From positions 54,722,597-54,786,596 of the forward strand of contig CM065303.1 of NCBI GenBank assembly GCA_032871835.1: DNA of 64,000 nucleotides, read 5' to 3'. Origin of the DNA: Dipteronia dyeriana. Its lineage: Eukaryota > Streptophyta > Magnoliopsida > Sapindales > Sapindaceae. Of this stretch, positions 58,601 through 64,000 are shown in pieces. The notes below the pieces were generated by a model. The model worked only from the letters and a program-made list of their open reading frames with translations. It was not told where the DNA came from and ran no database searches. The translations under genes were made by a program, and so were the position numbers. The stretch's first letter is position 1. Each line of letters opens with the position of its first letter.

Positions 58601-61600
58601 GTCAGGAGCGTAATCGTTCGGTGAAGCTGTCCTGCAGTGGTGATCACACAGTGTGGAACCCACCCCTTATTGCAGTTGCGATTTATGGGGCCATGTTGTC
58701 TTTTGGTGTCACCTTCCCTTTGCAGTCTTTCATTGCCCCTTTTTTAGATGACGTGGGTGTTGCCCCTGCTCAACTGACCCCCAATTTGTATCGGATGTTG
58801 ATCAGTCTATGGCATTTGTGAAGAAAGATTGGGGAGAAACACCCCCGACCCCCTAGAGATACGTAATTTTTACACTTTGGGTCGATCAGATACATGTGGA
58901 ACTTTTTATCTCCAATCGACGTCACCGAGTAATTGGATCCTCTATGATTACAAGGAAAAACCTACCCCTCCAACGTATAAAGACCACAAGGGTTTCATCT
59001 GGGAGTTTCCATATTCTAACAAATGATGGAAAAATAGCTGGTTCTTTATCAGCGGAGATTGGGGTGAGATCGTGGTGGCTGACCCTGCCCATCGACTCAA
59101 TCAGAACAGTGTCCCAAGGCATTTTTATATTCTCGAGCTGTGGAACAAGACTACGTATGTGATGACCAGGGAACAAGGTAACACGATCGCTAGAGCGACT
59201 AAGACTCCTTGGGAGGTTAGGGACTGTCGTAGCCTGTACTCAGAGAAGAAGTTGGTTGAATTGGGAATCTTTCTCGAGATATCCACTCGGCGCAGGCGTA
59301 ACAAGTCTTTGTTTCTGAACTTTCTTGGTAATGGCTTATTATTATTATTGTTTTTTGTTTGCTCATTAATTTCTGTAATGCCTTTCTTTTTCAGTTTATG
59401 AGATAGATATTGTTGCTGGAGAGCAGGCCGAAAAGGCTAAGAACCTTGATCGGGTGAGCAGGAAAGCAACTGTTGATCAAGTGGCTCAAAGGATTGCTCC
59501 ACCGGAACATGAGATGGTGGAACATGTATAAGAGTTTGATAGTGATTTCCCAAAGACTCCTACTGACCCGGTTGTAGCAAGCAGTCGTAATGCCCCTTCC
59601 CCTCGAAGCGGTCGGAGGGGATCATCGAAAGATAGGTCTAGTCGGGTACACTCCTCAACAGAGAGGTCTGACCGTGAGAGGTCTAGTAGGGAAATATCGA
59701 GTCGAGACAAGTCTCCAAGGGATAGGCGGAGTCGAGATGAGCCAAATAGGGGCAAATTCCCTAGGATCAGGTCTAATGACAATGTCCTTGGTAATAAAGT
59801 TGTCAAGATATTCAAGGGCTCTTCTGCCCCCGAGGCCATCTGTAAAATTGGGGAGATTACAAGTGATGCCGATCAATTGCCATCTCGGTCGGAGGTTGAC
59901 CCCATTCTTTTGGATGAGGATAAGGAAGATGAGGATGATTAGGGGGCCTTAACTAAATTGATTCTAAGGGAGCAGCGGTCAAAGAAAAAGGTGACTGGGT
60001 GGTTTCGACGTCTTCCGCTGTCCCATTTGAACCAACTAGGGCCATCAAAGCAGCAGTACCTCCAACTTGCCCATCACCTTCTCAAATTCAACCCGATGTT
60101 CCCCAACGGGTCTCCTAGCACATCGCGCACATCGCCCGGGGAAGGCTCCTATGGATTTTTCAGTTAAATGCCAGATAGTTTTCACTGATTCATACTCCGA
60201 TGATGGGGAACACAACTCGGATGAGCTATTTTTTTATAGCGATTTGCTAGACGTCACTGAGGAACAAATGCTTGGATAGGTGCTGAAGTCAAGAATTAGT
60301 GTTGTGGTTAAATTAGTTGAGGATGTCCAAGCAACCTGGTTTAGGGGTATTCTCCCTCTTACTCCACCTAAATCCTTTCACAAGGACAGTGTTAGTGAAT
60401 GTCAGGTTCCCGAAGGGAAAAGTTACGAAGCTTCTGTGGTTGCCCCTCAGGTTGATGAAAGTATTGTGGCCTCACAAATGCCACACATTGCTGGCCCGAC
60501 TCTCCAGATGATGTTTCCGACTACCTCTGCTTCTGGCCATGACTGATCCATCCCGTCGACAATTCCAGATGCCCCAGCTTCTGGATCCCCTCACTTAAGC
60601 AATTTTTAGGCTTACCCTCTCTCCATGCTTCGCTCCAAGTTGGCCGGTGAATGGTATATTGGTGATGGTTACTGGAAGGGGGTCAGGGCTGCTAGCCCCT
60701 CTGAACGGTTCCGTATAATTTTAAACAACGGAATTTTTGTAAGTGCCTTCCGCATCATTTTTTGCTCGCCTACTTTTCGATTTCCCTAACTCTTACCCTT
60801 CTTTCAGACGGTGGAGAAGCTGACTCGGGTCTTGGCTAATTAGAAGAGCAGGTTGTGGAGATATCTCGGTTAAAGAATGCTCTTGCTGAAAAGATAATGC
60901 TCTCAAGTCTTCTTCCACCAATGATGTTGGGATTATGCTCGATTACAAGAGTGTAATAATTTATTTGATAATCTTTTCATATTAATAAAGTGATTTCTAG
61001 TTTAACAAATCTTATAGCATTTATAGTTCAATTATTACAATTGTCAAAAGTAAATAATCATAAGGTCAGAAGGCTATGAGAAAAGAAGAATTGTTTAGAC
61101 ACCTAGATATGTTTGAGGTAGACACAATTCTTTGGTTAGTCTTGAATAATATTCACAACTTAAGATAAAAGTTTGGGCGCCTTTATCTTGTTAAAGTTGT
61201 ATATTCTTTTGCTAGCATTTGAGTGGGATCAAATGTGTAATGATGAGTCTAAAATCATCAAAGTGTGGCGTCTTTGGGCAAAAGAATTTAGTGCACTAGG
61301 TGCATTGAATTTGATCACAATGAAATACTTTATCTAGAACCGTCAACGGATAAAAGTTTTCATTTGAAGACAATCGGAGAGTCTATCTCAATCCTGAGAT
61401 AAATGATGAACTTATGGTTGCAAGTGTTATCATTTGAGCTATCAATTAGTACGATTATATAGCATAGTCTATCCTCGATAGTTTGATGGTATTCATTTGT
61501 TAATCGATAAAGGATTTCATTTATAGATATAGACATCGTGACTCCATTTATGAAATGCGAGTAGAATATCATCATATGGATGTTTTGAGGTATTGGATAT

Positions 61601-62481
61601 TAAATCTTAATGTTAAGTTTTCAATAGTATCTAGTGAAACATGGCTTCTGGACAAGTCAAAATATCCAAGTTCAAAATGTGGTCATATGAGTAAATATGG
61701 TAACTTGGAGAGCTATAGGCGGTCTATGAGCTATTGACGATTACTGATATTCTTCACGAGGATACACTTTCTCCAATAAGGTTGTCTAGGGTATGAATGA
61801 GTAACATCAACTTATTCTATCTTTATTTAAGAGTTCAATTTTAGTTCTTTAGTAGAATGAACTAAAATTAAATAGATCGGACATAATTGAATCATTTGTT
61901 GGTTGTGATTGGGTTGTATTTATTGGAGCTTAAATTTAGATAGCCCGCCAAGATTCTCAATCATCACGAACTTACTTGGATCACTTGATATATTCTACCG
62001 GACCAATTTAGGGGTCCATCTAAAATTGTATTGAGGCATGTGAACATGTTTCTTTTTGTAAGAATGGGTCTAGTTCACATGTGGATTTTTTATTAAGGTC
62101 CAATGGATTTAATAAAATAAGAAAATTAATATATGGTCCATATATATGTGTTGGGCGGCAAGACTATTTAGTATAGCTTAATTATATTATTTTTATTTTA
62201 TTTTTTAATTAAATGAAAATTAATTAATTTGTTAATTAATTAATTATTTAATTAAAAGTCAAAATATTTTTCCTAGTAGGAGATGGTCTTCTAAAATTAT
62301 ACTATTGTTAGTAGTATAATTAATATTAAAAACTATATTTGATAAGTAGATAAATAAAAAGAATTATTTATCTAATCAAATTAGGAAGTCTTTAATATGG
62401 TTACAAATACACTATTGAGTTGGATTAGTAGTCTTGGTGTAGGAAAGAATTCCTTTTGGAAAAGGATTCCTTTTGAAAAAG

Positions 62482-62541
62482 GATTCTTAACCATCAAGTA
62501 AATCCATTTAAGGATATGATTCTTAACCACCAAGTAAATCC
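62482..62541 (+). repeat. Direct repeat upstream of the LTR TATA box
   Basis: GATTCTTAACCATCAAGTAA then ATCC at 62482 recurs with one change at 62518, a 36-bp period, about 25 bp before the TATA motif. Short repeats in this place often act as LTR enhancer elements; that role is inferred. Confidence 0.6.
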
Positions 62542-62565
62542 TTCTTAGGAAAGGATTTAGTCTCC

Positions 62566-62574
62566 TATATATAA
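62566..62574 (+). promoter_or_regulatory. Candidate LTR TATA box
   Basis: TATATATAA lies within a locally less A/T-rich context (CTCC before, CC after), about three-quarters through the LTR, which is a usual place for the U3/R border. Plus-strand transcription is implied. Confidence 0.55.
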
Positions 62575-64000
62575 TACCTATTAAATTCGACCAAGAATGA
62601 ATTTTTGGTGTCTGAAGTTGTTTTTTTATTGTTATATATATATATAAACTTCGTCCAACTCATTGTGTGAAGAATTCGGCTAGGCAAAGAGAAAAGAGGA
62701 AACGTTTTTGTTTTCAATAGTACACTAGTATCCTTTGCATCAAAAGGGTTTTGTGTACAACATCGAATCAAGGTTCACGCGAGTTTCAATCAAATTGATT
62801 GATAATTCAAAAGTGACCGGACGTTCTTGGTTTTTCTCATGGAGGATTATTGTGACTAACAAAGAAGAAGATTTTGTTTGTTTCCATCATCAGCTATACA
62901 CTTTAAAGAATGTGAGCCCACACTCCTAGGTGATTCACGTTGGTGATTGGATTGGAAGATCTTGCGGATTCAATTCGATGCTAGTTCAATCGTCAAAAAA
63001 AAAGTACGATACTTTTTATATACATCAATTAATCTAGGGTTAAGGTTTTTGTTATTAAAAGGGGAAATTTTTATTTATACGCAAACCCTAATTTTCTAAT
63101 TTTCTAATTTTCTCACGCTTCCGTTGTGTTTGAACTAATTTTCCCTACAATTGCTTCCAAGGCTAAGCAGTATGAAGAGGAGCTAAAGGCACACGCTGCA
63201 ATTGAGCTTGCCCTGAGAAAGACCATAGCTAATGTCCAAAGTAGGGCTTCGGCATCTGAGGTGACCCTCAGGCAACTTAGCAAGAGAAATGTCGAGCTAG
63301 AGAAGAGGGTCGCCAAGGCTGAATCGTTGAATGCTCAACTTGAGTCGAGGGTCATCCTAGTTGAGACAGTAGCAAAGAAAGCCCAAGAGGAGACCCAGCT
63401 TACCCAAGACACCCTTACTTCCGCCCAACATGTCATGCTTGAAACACATGTATCTGAGGAGGCTCAGATTCATTATGAACTCCTAGCCAAAGACTTGGAA
63501 CAACAACAAGTTAGCATGAAGGTGCTTTCTCAGGAGGCTATGTCAATCCTTGAAGTCCAGAACATGTACCGCTACAAGAGATCCCCAGCTTTTGATGCTA
63601 TTATGCTGAGGGAATTTAAGAGGGGGCTGACCACCGCTCAAGCTTTTTTCGGGGTCAATGAGAGACCTTTAGAGGAGGCTCGTCGCAAGTGGGACAGAGC
63701 TATCAAGAAAAACAAGGATGAGTCCCTGAAAGCTATAATGAATCAGAGGATTCGCTGGAGGGCTTACTGCCGATCTATCGGGAAGGATCCTCATCCCATG
63801 CATCTAGAGCTTTCTTCAACGTCTTATTTGGTGGTTTTCCACGCCAATGAAAAAAGTGGCGCCTTAACCAAGAGGGCTGATATTGGTTCTTTGATGGGTA
63901 TGAACTACTCTTCCTTCATGGCTGATGAACTTGGGGATAACATCACTTGGCCAGATTTTGAAGACTTGAGCCAATACCATGATAGTGATGTTCCTCCTGA

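Larger units (their letters stand above)
60925..63149 (+). mobile_element. Probable solo LTR, 2.2 kb (Copia-like)
   Basis: It starts TGTTGGGATTATGCTCG and ends TTTTCCCTACA, giving the TGTTGGGA/TCCCTACA inverted ends of an LTR. The 5-bp flanks AATGA and ATTGC each differ by one base from AATGC. Joining the flanks at AATGC restores a continuous coiled-coil coding frame in the host gene, which supports the boundaries. A TATA-type motif lies at 62566. No primer-binding site, internal domain or second LTR is present, hence solo LTR. The Copia (Angela/Tork-like) assignment rests on length and ends only. Confidence 0.75.
58621..64000 (+). pseudogene. Gag-like plant retroelement gene, spliced, split by an LTR
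   Basis: Starts in the middle of a conserved N-terminal domain of the 'putative gypsy type transposon' kind (FGVTFPLQSFIAPFLDDVGV, then FYTLGRSDTCGTFYLQ and FISGDWGE). Introns are readable at 59328-59394 and 60739-60807. Next come an arginine/serine-rich stretch (SSRDKSPRDRRSRD), an acidic patch ending at a TAG at 59941, and a later block RSKLAGEWYIGDGYW. The gene is then split by the LTR at 60925-63149. From 63153 the frame is open for 282 codons to the window end: a glutamate/lysine-rich coiled coil (about 140 residues), then a charged C-terminal part. Earlier breaks include TGA at 59024, a TAA near 59529 and a frameshift near 60890. The GC content is clearly higher than in the flanks. I do not see protease or polymerase domains. 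Confidence 0.65.

Noticed and set aside
1..64000. A new multi-gene defence or metabolic system
   Set aside because: Apart from the ANTH gene, every recognisable coding relic belongs to a mobile element or viral insertion, and no cluster of unrelated intact genes is present.

Overview
This window reads as repeat-dense plant nuclear DNA, most likely from a flowering plant and probably a eudicot. It is AT-rich and holds one spliced plant housekeeping-type gene, plant-type LINE sequences with an RNase H tail, Ac-like hAT elements, a PIF/Harbinger element, many MITEs and minisatellites. I see no bacterial operon, phage, CRISPR array, rRNA or tRNA gene, and I cannot name the species.

Region by region. 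About 0.4-4.5 kb is a complete but dead hAT transposon with terminal inverted repeats and a diverged 8-bp target duplication. About 7.0-9.5 kb is a tandemly duplicated repeat that contains a 5' LINE fragment and a Tourist-like MITE. About 11.8-13.0 kb is a non-autonomous hAT. About 13.8-14.7 kb is a decayed fragment that looks like the coat-protein region of an endogenous pararetrovirus. 15.5-22.4 kb is a nearly full-length but broken LINE on the minus strand. Three sibling MITEs and a long-TIR element with a minisatellite core follow at 22.8-24.5 kb. 26.4-30.7 kb is a dead PIF/Harbinger element with both of its divergent genes. 31.2-35.6 kb holds another long-TIR element, a nested pair of small hAT elements and a second long-TIR element with a different minisatellite core.

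The only gene that looks functional lies on the minus strand at 36.88-44.46 kb. It has fifteen exons with consistent splice sites and phases, and encodes a 568-residue ANTH-domain clathrin adaptor (AP180/PICALM type). It should bind PtdIns(4,5)P2 through its N-terminal motif and recruit endocytic partners through NPF, DPF and DLL motifs in its C-terminal half.

From 45 kb to the end the sequence returns to repeats: a near-perfect 0.74-kb foldback element, MITEs, a hAT deletion derivative with a perfect 8-bp target duplication, two minisatellite blocks of 45 and 30 bp, and a hAT transposase pseudogene split by a smaller hAT MITE. Last comes a gag-like spliced retroelement gene split by a probable 2.2-kb solo LTR and running off the window end.

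I do not see a new multi-gene system. The strongest unusual signals are the long-TIR elements that share termini but carry unrelated tandem-repeat cores, the 5'-complete but 3'-truncated LINE copy between direct repeats, and the layered nesting at 55-64 kb.
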